The translations under genes and the position numbers were made by a program. The notes under the pieces were generated by a model. It searched no databases. It had not been told where the DNA came from and saw nothing but the letters and a program-made list of their open reading frames with translations. This document shows positions 10,956 to 21,927 of a stretch of DNA of 64,000 bases, one piece after another; position 1 is the first letter of the stretch; each line of letters begins with the position of its first letter. The DNA comes from Sipunculus nudus (Eukaryota; Annelida; Sipuncula; Golfingiida; Sipunculidae), in NCBI GenBank assembly GCA_026874595.1, contig CM049320.1, forward strand, positions 16,194,988 to 16,258,987, written 5' to 3'.

Positions 10956-12486
10956 TGTGGGACGAAATCAAGACTGGAGTAGTTCTATAGTTTATTAGTG
11001 ATGCATTGCTCCACGCACAACAATATGATCAAGTTATGGTGAGCCTGCAAAGACAAATGCCAAAAATGTGTTATGCTATTCACAGTATGACACTTGCTAC
11101 AAATACCACTAAGTCAATGCAGACAAACCATTATACACATAAATACACAGAGTAAGTGAACACATGGAAATACATTCATCCACAAGCAAATACCCCACAA
11201 ATGTAACAACAATGAAAACTGGCACAATCACTGAGCACCAGAATGTTAAACAACCAGTTGACAGGTGTGTTTGACTCTGAATAACTTATAAGATCTAGCA
11301 AGAAACAGCCAGACTACACACAACAGCAATCTTCATATCTAACTCTCGGGCAACAAGATTACATAGCATATGATGTTACTCTGACAATTAAAGTAATATA
11401 CCTTTAGTTTGAACAACCCTGGGATAACTACACAAATATGACAGTAAATGACAATATCAGCCACAAATATATTAACAAATATGATAATCGCAACCATGTC
11501 ATTTCCAAAGGTAATACCATGCATGTTTATCTGTAATGTAAACTACATTATATATTGGGGATTCGTGAGAATAAACTGAAACTAAATGCATTAAAGCAAA
11601 CTCACAACTGTGCACCATCTCAAAGTCCCACACTACCGGTCACTGCTGTGGTAACGCTATACCAACTCAGTTGCATACACCTGGACCACGAGAAAATGGT
11701 TTGTCACATGTGTAAACAGCTGGTCACACAATAAACTAATATAAACGCCTATCTGATGAAGTCACAATAAACAAATATAATAAACATCAACCCGATAACA
11801 CCATCTATGTTTACAGGAGTATTACAATAAAGCGCACTTGACTATACACCAAGCCCTTCTCTAAATCAAGTATATCCGTCCCCCCCCCCCCCCCACCTTC
11901 ACTTCTCGACGGCCATATTCCCCACAACTCCCCCCCCCCCCCCCCCCCTGTACTTTACACAGAAGTTCACCGCTCCACTCAAGTTCTGCCGAGTCACACA
12001 TCCAAATGAACAAACTGCCAATAAACATATCTTAAATTTTGATACGCTCCCATCAAATACAAGTTTTAAAGCTCGTGTGGGCCTGAGATTATTAATTACA
12101 AGTGAAGAAATTGACAGTCACTGCCATCTTGGCCAAAAGTATACGAAACGCACATGGTTCGCCCGTGTACAAAGCGAGGCGGTGATCATTCACCTTAAAT
12201 CACCGGAATACCAGATTTACATGCTATGTCATCATACCAGATATGGGCCCTATTAAGATACAGTGCACTGATGCACATACCACACAATTACCGTACATGA
12301 GCTGATATGTATGGGTTAAAACACAAAAATTCCTACCAAGTTCTGCGGCACTACGTCTTTCCTCACTGATGTAAAAAACAGAAACGGACGTTCCGTGAAC
12401 TAGGGGAACACAGATACAAAAAACACAGCTACCGCAAATACTCCCTCCAAATAAAAAAATTACCGACAGGTCCTCTGGAGGTAACA
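10956..12486 (-). repeat. BEL LTR 2, the chimeric middle LTR
   Basis: 1,531 bp with the same ends as LTR 1. From its left end to position 11,611 its variant bases match LTR 3 (for example CACAGTATG, CATTCATCC, GATTCGTGAG, CTGTGCACC). From 11,629 onwards it matches LTR 1, including a block of about 45 bp (from 11,649) that LTR 3 lacks. See findings. Confidence 0.9.
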
Positions 12487-12569
12487 CTCCCCCCACTTTG
12501 AGTGCTCCTGTACTCAAACAATATCAACAACTTCAACATTTAAACCAGAACTGACATTACTGTCCTGAA

Positions 12570-12915
12570 ACACCCCAATCCTATCCCTAAAATGACCCCA
12601 CAAGCAATACCAATTTAGTGATTGGCCGTACAAGCGTTCTCGATTTAGTTAGTACAATGGCACTTCGGACTAAGTTATCTCTGCCACGTTTTACCTCTTG
12701 TACACGCCCTAGTGGCCAGGAACCCCTGGGGAGTCCTCATCCTTAACCAGAACCAAGTCCCCTACTTTGAGGTTTTGTATCTCTCGCTGCCACTTTACAC
12801 GATTTTGGAGTTCAGGAAGATACTCCCTAACCCATCTCCTCCAAAACTGGTTACTAATATACTGTGCATGGCGCCAACGTTTGCGGTACTGGTCCCTCAA
12901 CTGAACTCCCCCCAT
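12570..12915 (-). pseudogene. BEL DUF5641-type C-terminal region, copy 2
   Basis: Identical to copy 1 over the visible block ([26 protein letters not shown]), with the same break after PGVPGH. Confidence 0.75.
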
Positions 12916-13641
12916 GGCAATGGTGAATTACCGTGTAGTAACAGCAAATGATTTGGGGTAAGCGCTCCGTCATCCTTTGGATCATCGCTCACCTTGGTGA
13001 TGGGTCTACTATTAACGACAGCCTCAGCTTCACACATCACTGTACTCAAAACATCGTCTGTAAGCCTAACATCTCTCCCTAGCATAGCATACAATACCCT
13101 ACGGACCGACCTGATCATCCTCTCCCACACGCCTCCTTGGTGAGAGGCCAGAGGGGGGTTAAACTGCCACTCCACCCCATGTCTACGAGACGATCTCACG
13201 ACTTCACCCCTGTCCATTTGTCGTAAAGCTCTGGACAACTCACTATGTGCACCCACAAAGTTTGTCCCGTTATCTGAAAAAAACTTTCTCCGGGCATCCT
13301 CTGCGAGAAATAAACCTGAAGAACCCGTTGAGGAAGGAGTCAGTCTCTAGGATATCTTAGACTTCAATATGTATAGCTTTTGTAGTGAAGCAGGTAAATA
13401 AACATCCATAGCGCTTCACTTCACTACGGCCCTGTTTAACAAAAAATGGGCCAAAAAGGTCAACACCAGTATACGCAAAACAAGGACGACCTATTTCTGT
13501 CCGCTCAGGCGGAAGATCAGCCATCTTCTGACACAGTGCAGGCGCGTACAGCTTCCTGCACGTGACACAGGAGTGTTTGACCTTCTTAATAAGGGCTCTA
13601 GCCTTAATAATCCAGTATCTCTGCCTGAGACTACTAAGCAA
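12897..13641 (-). pseudogene. BEL integrase core, copy 2
   Basis: Same motifs (HSCVTCRK, YTGVDLFGPF, SDNGTNFVG, GGVWERMIRS) and the same stop and T-tract break as copy 1. Confidence 0.8.
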
Positions 13642-14704
13642 TCATTCTGTGCCTAAGTGTGCAGCATTGTGTCGTTCTCGAACAATCATCTCTGAAAGCA
13701 AATGTTTCGCAGGTAAGATAACTTGGTGTCTGGACTGGTCAAATACTTGGGCATGCTTCAACCTCCCACCTACATCTAACATGCCTCTAGCATCAAGGAC
13801 AGGGTCAAGTTTCCTTAAAGGACTAGATCTTGGAACACCCGCCTCATTCCTGAGAGCAACTATCTCAGACTGAAATATCCTACTCTGCACATGCGAGAGT
13901 ATCTGCACCTCTGCTTGTGCTAACTCTGAGACTGTTATAGGGCTGGCTAGCTTCAACTTATCACAACTACCTCGCAAGTACTGTCTAACTCTGAACAACC
14001 AGCATAAAGCCTTCCTGAGTTTGTAGAAACTAGAGTAATGATGTAAGAGCTCCTCTAAAGGATGTGCATCTGTGTCACATGTAACTGCTCCTACATGAGA
14101 AGAGTCCTTCCTTACCTCCCCATCACTAGCCAAGACCCTATCAACAGGAGCCTCCTCAGGCCAGGTGCACTTATAGTCGGATAGGAATCTGGGCCCGTTA
14201 AACCACAAAGAGGGCACAGACTTTGCATTACACCCCCTAGAAAGTACATCTGCAGGATTATCTGCAGACTCCACGTCTCCATTGACTAGGTTCACTGTAC
14301 TGTCTGATAGCAGCTTCACTGGTAATCCTGTCATCAAAATGCAAAAAACCTGAATGTTTTCTCCTACATCCTGAAACATGACACTGTTGAGGTTTTCTGC
14401 AGAACTGTGCTCTGTGTCCCCTCAACAAACAATTAAAGCATAATCCCTTATCTGCAACAAACTCAAACCTGACCCTAGGGTACATCGATTTAAACTTCTT
14501 ACAACGGAAAAATTTATGTGAACCTTGTTTACACAATATACAAACAGAATTAGGCAATGATTCAGACTCAGTGGGTAACTGAGACGAAACCATGGCCTGT
14601 GCCACAGAAAAACTCTCCTTAAATTGGCTAGAATGAGAGGGCATACGAGAGGTATCACCCTTAGACTGATTCCTAGACATATCTCCATACACAGGTTCAT
14701 TCAT
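13642..14704 (-). pseudogene. Zinc knuckle / RNase H-end region, copy 2 (frameshifted)
   Basis: The knuckle frame (14,258-14,704) ends a few codons after SEPSQWR. The RNase H end and integrase-N frame (13,642-14,379) overlaps it in another phase. The two-base difference from copy 1 explains the split. Confidence 0.8.
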
Positions 14705-14802
14705 TTCTTGAGCAATTAATTTGACAAAGTCAGAAAAACACTAAAACAAGGGTAATCACCAGAGTCTCTTTTAGTCTCTAAGGCTCTCTTACGCCACCGG
14801 GC

Positions 14803-15597
14803 TCTCACAAACCCAGACAATGGTGCCAAATGTCCAAAATACCCTTCTGGGTATCAATCTCTGTGAGCATTCCGAACTGCTCTAGTGCTACCAGAGCAGT
14901 TGACACCTCATCAGCAAGCTGCTGGACCTTCTTTGCCTTGGAGACACTCTTGCCTGCAATTAGGTCTCTGATAATGCACTGGGCGATTAAATGGGGTTTC
15001 CAAAAAACGCTCTTTGAGAACCCTCAGGGCTTGTTTGTATCCGTCGTCTCCCCCAATCAATGCACAATTTCTAATTGCGGACTTGGCTGCCCCATCAGTA
15101 TACTGGAGCAGCCTGGTTAACTTAGTCTGACTGTCTGAAAGTTTACTGTCTACTGCTTCCTTGAAGAGTGACATAAAGGCCTGAAACCTACGCGGGTCTC
15201 CATCAAACACTTCAAGTTCTGCTTTAGGTATGCTCAGCAGGCTAATAATATCTGTTTGTGACAAAGTTTTGTCCCCTTCACTCTGTGTTACAGCTGGGCT
15301 GACTGGAGGGGTTGACTGGGCCTTAAGCCAAGACCTAGCCCCCTTGACTGCATTAATGTACTCACAATGAATGTCTCTGAACAATGATTCACTACTAGAA
15401 ATGTCCCCCTCACTCTCCAGGGCATCATGGTACTCATAGTGGGCCTTCTCAAGCTGGTCGAAGGACACCTTTAACTGACCTAAACGAGCTGTCACAGCAT
15501 CAGTGTCTTCCTCTTTGATATGCCGCTCTAACGTGTTTAAATGCCTGGAAACAACCCCTTTTTTCTGACGACGCAAGGTCTTCAACTGGTCAGCCAT
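14803..15597 (-). pseudogene. BEL gag (DUF1759-type), copy 2
   Basis: Same structure and same internal frame break as copy 1. Two amino-acid differences were noticed near the N-terminus (HITEED against HIKEED; KVSLDQ against KVSFDQ). Start ATG 15,597. Confidence 0.8.
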
Positions 15598-15623
15598 GAT
15601 GGAGAGTTGCTCACTGTAGTATT

Positions 15624-17854
15624 TGTGGGACGAAATCAAGACTGGAGTAGTTCTATAGTTTATTAGTGATGCATTGCTCCACGCACAACAATATGATCAA
15701 GTTATGGTGAGCCTGCAAAGACAAATGCCAAAAATGTGTTATGCTATTCACAGTATGACACTTGCTACAAATACCACTAAGTCAATGCAGACAAACCATT
15801 ATACACATAAATACACAGAGTAAGTGAACACATGGAAATACATTCATCCACAAGCAAATACCCCACAAATGTAACAACAATGAAAACTGGCACAATCACT
15901 GAGCACCAGAATGTTAAACAACCAGTTGACAGGTGTGTTTGACTCTGAATAACTTATAAGATCTAGCAAGAAACAGCCAGACTACACACAACAGCAATCT
16001 TCATATCTAACTCTCGGGCAACAAGATTACATAGCATATGATGTTACTCTGACAATTAAAGTAATATACCTTTAGTTTGAACAACCCTGGGATAACTACA
16101 CAAATATGACAGTAAATGACAATATCAGCCACAAATATATTAACAAATATGATAATCGCAACCATGTCATTTCCAAAGGTAATACCATGCATGTTTATCT
16201 GTAATGTAAACTACATTATATATTGGGGATTCGTGAGAATAAACTGAAACTAAATGCATTAAAGCAAACTCACAACTGTGCACCATCTCAAAGTCCAACA
16301 CTACCGGTCACTGCTGTGTCACATGTGTAAACAGCTGGTCACACAAACTAATATAAACGCCTATCTGATGATGTCACAATAAACAAATATAAAAAACATC
16401 AACCCGATAACACCATCTATGTTTACAGGAGTATTTCAATAAAGCGCACTTGACTATACACCAAGCCCTTCTCTAAATTAAGTTTATCCGATCCCCCCCC
16501 CCCCTTCACTTCTCGACGGCCACATTCCCCACAACTCCCCCCCCCCCCCCCTCTACTTTACACAGAAGTTCACCGCTCCACTCAAGTTCTGCCGAGTCAC
16601 ACATCTAAATGGACCAACTGCCAATAAACATATCTTAAATATTGTGACGCTCCCATCAAATACAAGTTTAAAGCTCGTGTGGGCCTGAGCTTATTAATTA
16701 CAAGTGAAGAAATTGACAGTCACTGCCATCTTGGCCAAAAGTATACCAAACGCACATGGTTCGCCCGTGTACAAAGCGAGGCGGTGATCATTCACCTTAA
16801 AACACCGGAATACCAGATTTACATGCTATGTCATCATACCAGATATGGGCCCATTTTTTTTAAACACAGTGCACTGATGCACATACCACACAATTACCGT
16901 ACATGAGATGATATGTATGGGTTAAAACACAACAATTCCTACCAGGTTCTGCGGCACTACGTATAGTCCGCCACGTACGGACTCCATTTATCTGTGATAC
17001 GGAGTCCGACCGTCTGGCGGTGAGAGTTCACCCTGCCGTTCATGCAAGGACCTGTAACATGAATTACCACTGCTTGTTGTGCGATAAAGAAACAATCTTG
17101 TATTTATATATAGAAATAAACTTTTTATGTATCAAATTAAATCAATATATCACCTTTATGTGCGCCTGTAAATGTTTTTTTATCCTTTGAACTGCCGGGG
17201 TTCAGACGTTGCATGCCAACTGGACACCGCCGGAAAAGAAATCCCATGCAAATTAGGTGGGCAATCTATGCAAAAGACGAATTCAGGAGGGGGGGGGGGG
17301 GGCTTTTCCAAGGAATGCCAGTGCTGTGCACTAGGATAGACCATATTTTCATAAGCATCCTTCCCATCATACATCGCTTGTTGTCAATGATGCTAAATTC
17401 CTATTGGTTGTAATTCCAACCGAAAAGCGCCATCGGCCAGACGGAGACGATGCAATATCTGACTTCATCCAGAGTAAGTGCCCATACTTTATTAATGCTG
17501 ATCATCCAAGCAAAAGTTTTGGTCCCAGCGGAGTCTAAGCATCTGTAACAGTTATAATATGTGGGGTTTGTTTGGTGTCCTCACGCTTCACAAGGCATAT
17601 ACGTGTCTGAGGGTCTGTACGGATCCGTACAAACTTAGATAGAATAGACTCTCCCCGCCAGAGGCTGCAGCGCTTGTATTGTTTACTATATATGTCAGCG
17701 CTGCAAGACTGCAGCAACACTACGTCTTTCCTCTCTGATGTAAAAAACAGAAACGGACGTTCCGTGAACTAGGGGGCCACAGATACAAAAAACACGGCTA
17801 CCGTTAATACTCCCTCCAAATAAAAAATTACCGACAGGTCCTCTGGAGGTAACA
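15624..17854 (-). repeat. BEL LTR 3, interrupted
   Basis: About 1,468 bp of LTR once the insertion at 16,963-17,717 and one target copy are removed. The left 670 bp match LTR 2. Further right it lacks about 45 bp present in LTRs 1 and 2, and it has many private differences. It ends with the shared GGAGGTAACA at 17,854. Confidence 0.85.
16963..17717. mobile_element. 755-bp hairpin-ended insertion in LTR 3
   Basis: Flanked by the 8-bp direct repeat CACTACGT (16,955-16,962 and 17,718-17,725), which occurs once in LTRs 1 and 2. The insert therefore has a clean empty-site comparison. No terminal inverted repeat reaches the very ends. Near the left end is the pair CGGACTCC..GGAGTCCG. Near the right end are TGCAGCGCT..AGCGCTGCA and the palindrome TGTACGGATCCGTACA. 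CTGGCGGTGAGAGT (about 17,014) faces CTGGCGGGGAGAGT on the other strand (about 17,650-17,663). A G-tract lies at about 17,287-17,302. No coding frame of note. The 8-bp duplication fits hAT-like elements; the class is not certain. Confidence 0.7.
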
Positions 17855-18320
17855 AGGGGGTACTTCTGGGCCCAGTAGACCTGATTGCAGGTTTCGCTGG
17901 AGATTTTCTATGGACCTTCCAAGATGCCAAGTTAGAAGATTCAAGGTCCAACGATTACGATTTGGGCCTTGATAAAAGACGACCCCATCTTTGAAGGTCT
18001 CATAAATAGAGAAAAGTGCATAAACGTTTTAAAAAATACAGGTTGCACCACCAGTCCACAGGAACTATTGAAACATTCCATGATCAATGCGATAAATCAT
18101 GTTGTGTCCTTTTAACGGACGACCGTATCTTTGAAGGTCTAAAAAAAGATTAAAAAAATGCGTAAAAATAAGAAAAAAAATCCAGGTGGTCCCAACAGTC
18201 TGCGGGAACTAATGAATCACTCCATGGTCAACATGCACGCAAAGAATCATGATGCTCAATGCATTAGTTGTTCGGATACTGGAGCTTTTGAATCAATTTT
18301 TAGCGAACCTGTGAGCTTAT
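17855..18320. repeat. Repeat fragments right of the BEL array
   Basis: Holds a family 3-like block (GGCCCAGTAGACCTGATTGCAGGTTT..) and a 55-bp stretch at 18,245-18,301 that resembles the Gypsy gag fragment at 6,211-6,270 on the other side of the array. No gene. Confidence 0.45.
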
Positions 18321-18359
18321 GCGATGGTGCAGCGTTGTCCATCGTGTGTCGTGCGTCGT

Positions 18360-19360
18360 CTGTATGTTAACCATAGCTATCTCAAAAACGACAGGAGCTA
18401 GCATCACCAAATTATTTTGCAAATAATCAGTCATCCAAAAAACTATATCGGATTTTGTTTATTTTTTTTTCTAACTGCATTTTCTTAGATTTTATAGGAA
18501 AAAGCTAAAAAAGCTTTAAAAATCTTCTTCTCCGACACTATCCAGCCAAATTGTCCAATATTTCACAGAAATGATCCTTGGAACAATCTTTCTCAAGTTT
18601 GTTTGAATGGTTCCAGTTCAGAGATTTCTTTGGGCCGAGTTACTGGAGGTTGAACTTTGTTAATTGTGCAAAAAACATATTAAAATTTAAATCTCAGAAA
18701 CGGCTGGAGCAATCATCACCAAATTTTATGCCAATGTTGGTCCCATAGGTCATATCTGAAACTGAAGTACTGGTGGCGCCACCTGCATCGGCCTTTTTTG
18801 TGCGGGGTCATCAGTGCCTGTATCACACTGCATGAGGGCTATAAAAAACTTCTGCTCTGAAACCATATGGCCTAAATGTTTAATATCGCATAGAAATGAT
18901 CCTAGGGTAGTGCTTTCTGAAGTTTGTTCAAATGGTCTCTTTTCAGTGACTTTTGGCTAAGTTATGGGAAGCTGAATTTAGTCATATGCCATAACAGCCC
19001 ATTTTAGCTCAATGGCTACAAAGATCTTCTTCTCCAAAACCACTTGGCCAAATTCTTAAATCTCACACATTAATTATCTTCAGATGTTGATAATTCAAAT
19101 TTGTTCAAATGGTTTTGGTTCAGTGCTTTTTGGCTGAGTTACCGGAAGCTGAACTTAGCCAGTTTGCTGTATCTTCCTATATGAATTTTAAACTTGTGAA
19201 ACATTTTTTACTGATGCCACTGAAGCCAGTTTGTTAAATATTTTACAAGAATAATCCCTACAATAATTCTGATAATAATTGTCATTAATGGTTCCACATG
19301 AATGATTTCTTGCTGAATTATGGAGATTGAATTTAGTCATTTTACCATATATGTTAGCTG
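18360..19360 (+). repeat. Degenerate tandem repeats
   Basis: About four diverged units starting near 18,510, 18,840, 19,010 and 19,195. Each carries a version of 'ccaaattgtccaatatttcacagaaatgatcc', then 'agtttgttcaaatggtt', then 'gagttactggaagctgaactt'. Another repeated phrase (CTCAAAAACGACAGGAGC, CTCAGAAACGGCTGGAGC) precedes them. Non-coding. Confidence 0.6.
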
Positions 19361-20159
19361 TGTTATGCTGTTACATCTAGCCTGGCACTAGTTTATCAGC
19401 ATCTATTACATCATGCCACTAGACATTTAGATTTCAGGTTATCTTTGGTTAATATTGACAAGAAAGTTTTTTAAAAGCTTTTAAAAAATTTAGATTTATG
19501 ATTTAAGTTATTCATCATACCAGGCAATGTTTCAATCATGGCTATTTAGCTCTCTGTGGCTATATAAAGACAACTGTACGTGGATTATAAATTATTGGTA
19601 TCCCTACTCAACTTAATTCAAGAATTTGCCATCAATGATATATATCTGTATTTTAATTTTGCATTCAGTATGCATCTGTAATAATTTTAGATATATTCCT
19701 GATTTCTTTTTTATAAAAAGTCAGCTGAAAAGCATTTTGTTTTGGGAAAATAAATTTCAAAGTTATTTCAAGTAGGGACCACTTTTCTGTACAGATGGCA
19801 GCACTTGGTTTACCATTGGCAGATTGCCAGTGCCTTGATGTTGGCCATTAGCCAAGATGTCAGCTCTATAAATAGTTTTGGCACAGTGCCAGAATTGGAA
19901 GAAGTGCAGCCAGGTAGAGGTCAAGAGTTCACTCAGTGCAGTAGCTGCATTCTATTTATAGCTTTAGAAGACTGCTCACTGCATCATATTTGGCATCAAA
20001 GTTCAGCCTGAATCTATTTATAGCTTTGACAGACTGCCAACTGTGTCAGATTATGCAATAGGTCAAAAGTTCACTCAGTCCAGCCAGGTGAAGGTCAAGA
20101 GTTCAACTCTCTGGGGAAGTTTGATGTATTGGACTGATATTTTGACCTGTCTATGCGTC
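19361..20159. other. Non-coding stretch
   Basis: AT-rich DNA with no recognised gene. The phrases 'ctatttatagctttagaagactgc' and 'ctatttatagctttgacagactgcc' recur at about 19,948-20,038, hinting at an old short tandem repeat. Confidence 0.4.
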
Positions 20160-20450
20160 TTTGATGGTATTCTTATTTACAAGACAGGTGGTGCCACCTA
20201 CATTGACTTTTGCAGTGTATGCCCCTGCTTATTTCTACATAAGAATTTGATACATCAGCCTAAAATTTGGCATGTTTATACATATCGGGTAGCTTTATAG
20301 TGTACAAGACTGGTGGCGCCACCTACAATAAGTTTTGCACAGTGTATGTCCCTGCTTTTTCACAGGAGGGGTTTGACTTATCAGTCTGACATAATGCATA
20401 TTTATATATCTCTTCGTTGTATATAAGACTGGTGGTGCAAGCTACAATCA
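20160..20450 (+). repeat. Older family 1 repeat units
   Basis: Diverged core units with GGTGGTGCCACC at about 20,188 and GGTGGCGCCACC at about 20,313-20,324. They lie directly left of the 5' hairpin of the next element, so they may be an older copy into which the next one inserted. Confidence 0.55.
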
Positions 20451-20451
20451 T

Positions 20452-21885
20452 TGTATCCGCCAAAACAGAGTTTTGCGGATACTATGTTTTCAGTTGGACG
20501 CCAACGCTGCCGCCATCGCTGCATAGGTTGCCGGAGAACTCCTCCATAACCACTGGCCAGAATTTTTTTTAAATTTGGAATTATGATTGGTCACATGTGA
20601 ACCCTCATTTTTGGTTGACCTCTGACCTTTCCTCTCTGCCCAGCGTCCATTTGTGCGTCTGTTTCCGCACTAAAACCCACATATCTTGGGAACCATTTGA
20701 CTGATAAGGCTAAATATTTTGCACAAATATACCCTTGGAAAGCTTTACAACATACACTAAAATGGTGGCGTCACCTGCAACCATTTTTGCACAGCGTCTA
20801 TCTGTTCATCTGCCTTGGGATAAAAGCACTCATATCTCTGCATTGGTTGGACTTATCAACCTGATATTTTGCAGGTTTATACATCCTTGACAGCTTTCAT
20901 GATTTTATGACAGGTGGCGCCACCTACATTCAAATTTACGCTGCAGACATCCAAGCTCATATCTCAGGAACCATTTGACCGATTGGGCAAAAATTTTGCA
21001 TGTTTCTAGATCATCCATAGCTGTTTATCATACGCAAAAGCGGTGGCGCCACCTGCAAACATTTTTGCACAGCATCCGTCTGTTTGCGGTGGGATATAAT
21101 CACTCATATCTCGGCAGTGGTTTAACATATACATCTGAGATAGCTTTCAAGATTTTGTGGCAGGTGGCGCCACCTACATTTATGTATACGCTGCACCATT
21201 CAGGCTTATATCTCAGGACTGGTTTGACATATCCCCCTGAAATTTTGCATGTGTATAGATCTCGCATATCTCTTAATAATACACAAAATTGGTGGTGCCA
21301 CCTGCCACCATTTTTGCACAGCGTCCGTCTGTTAATCTGCCTTAGGATAAAAACACTCATATCTCTGCATTGGTTGGAGTTATCAATCTGAAATTTTGCA
21401 TGTGTATACATCCTGGACAGCTTTCTTGATTTTATGACAGGTGGCGCCACCTACATTCACGTCTAAGCTGCAGACATCCAAGCTCATATCTCTGGAACCG
21501 TTTGACTAGTTGGGCCCAAATTTTGCACGTGTTTAGATCTCCCATAGCTCTTGATCATACTGGTGGCGCCACCTGCAATCATTTTTGCACAGCATCCATC
21601 TGTTTGCTTGCCGTGGGATAAAAACCCTCATATCTTGGCAGTGGTTTGACATATCTGCCTAATGTTTTGCAGGTTTATACATCTTGGATAGCTTTCTGGA
21701 TTTTGTGGGAGGTGGCGCCACCTACATTTATGTATACGCTGCAGACATTCAGGCTTATATCTCAGGATTGGTTTGACATATCCCCCTGAAATTTTGCATG
21801 TGTATAGATCTCACATAGCTCTTAATCATAAACCAAATTAGTGGTGCCACCTGCCACCATTTTTGCACAGCGTCCCTTTAGTGTT
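20452..21885 (+). mobile_element. Helitron-like family 1, copy A (3' end missing)
   Basis: Starts TGTATCCGCC, followed by a strong hairpin (GTATCCGC pairing with GCGGATAC across 20,453-20,482). A tandem array of 120-150-bp units follows, each centred on GGTGGCGCCACC or a close variant (about 20,762, 20,913, 21,043, 21,163, 21,291, 21,440, 21,563, 21,710 and 21,842). It stops after 'cagcgtccc' at about 21,885 without the terminal hairpin and CTAG seen in copy C. Non-coding and non-autonomous. Confidence 0.7.
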
Positions 21886-21927
21886 TAGTACTTGCATTGT
21901 TCATATACATGTAACACATGTTCTTAA

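Larger units (their letters stand above)
12487..15623 (-). mobile_element. BEL/Pao internal region, copy 2 (RT-less)
   Basis: 3,137 bp, almost identical to copy 1 and with the same protease/reverse transcriptase deletion. The clearest difference is two missing bases at about 14,274 (CCACGTCTCC against CCACATGTCTCC), exactly at the deletion join. That breaks the fused frame in this copy. Confidence 0.85.
6292..17854 (-). mobile_element. Tandem BEL/Pao array: LTR-int-LTR-int-LTR
   Basis: Three related LTRs (6,292-7,816; 10,956-12,486; 15,624-17,854) enclose two nearly identical internal regions (7,817-10,955 and 12,487-15,623). Each internal region reads, on the minus strand, gag with the DUF1759-type region, two zinc knuckles, the end of RNase H, integrase, and a DUF5641-type tail. 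That is BEL/Pao, but protease and reverse transcriptase are missing. The two internal copies differ at only a handful of bases. Flanking 5-bp words (GTATG and AGGGG) do not match, so no target duplication encloses the array. Confidence 0.9.

Noticed and set aside
6287-17859. Target-site duplication around the whole BEL array
   Set aside because: The adjoining 5-bp words GTATG and AGGGG differ, so no duplication is claimed.
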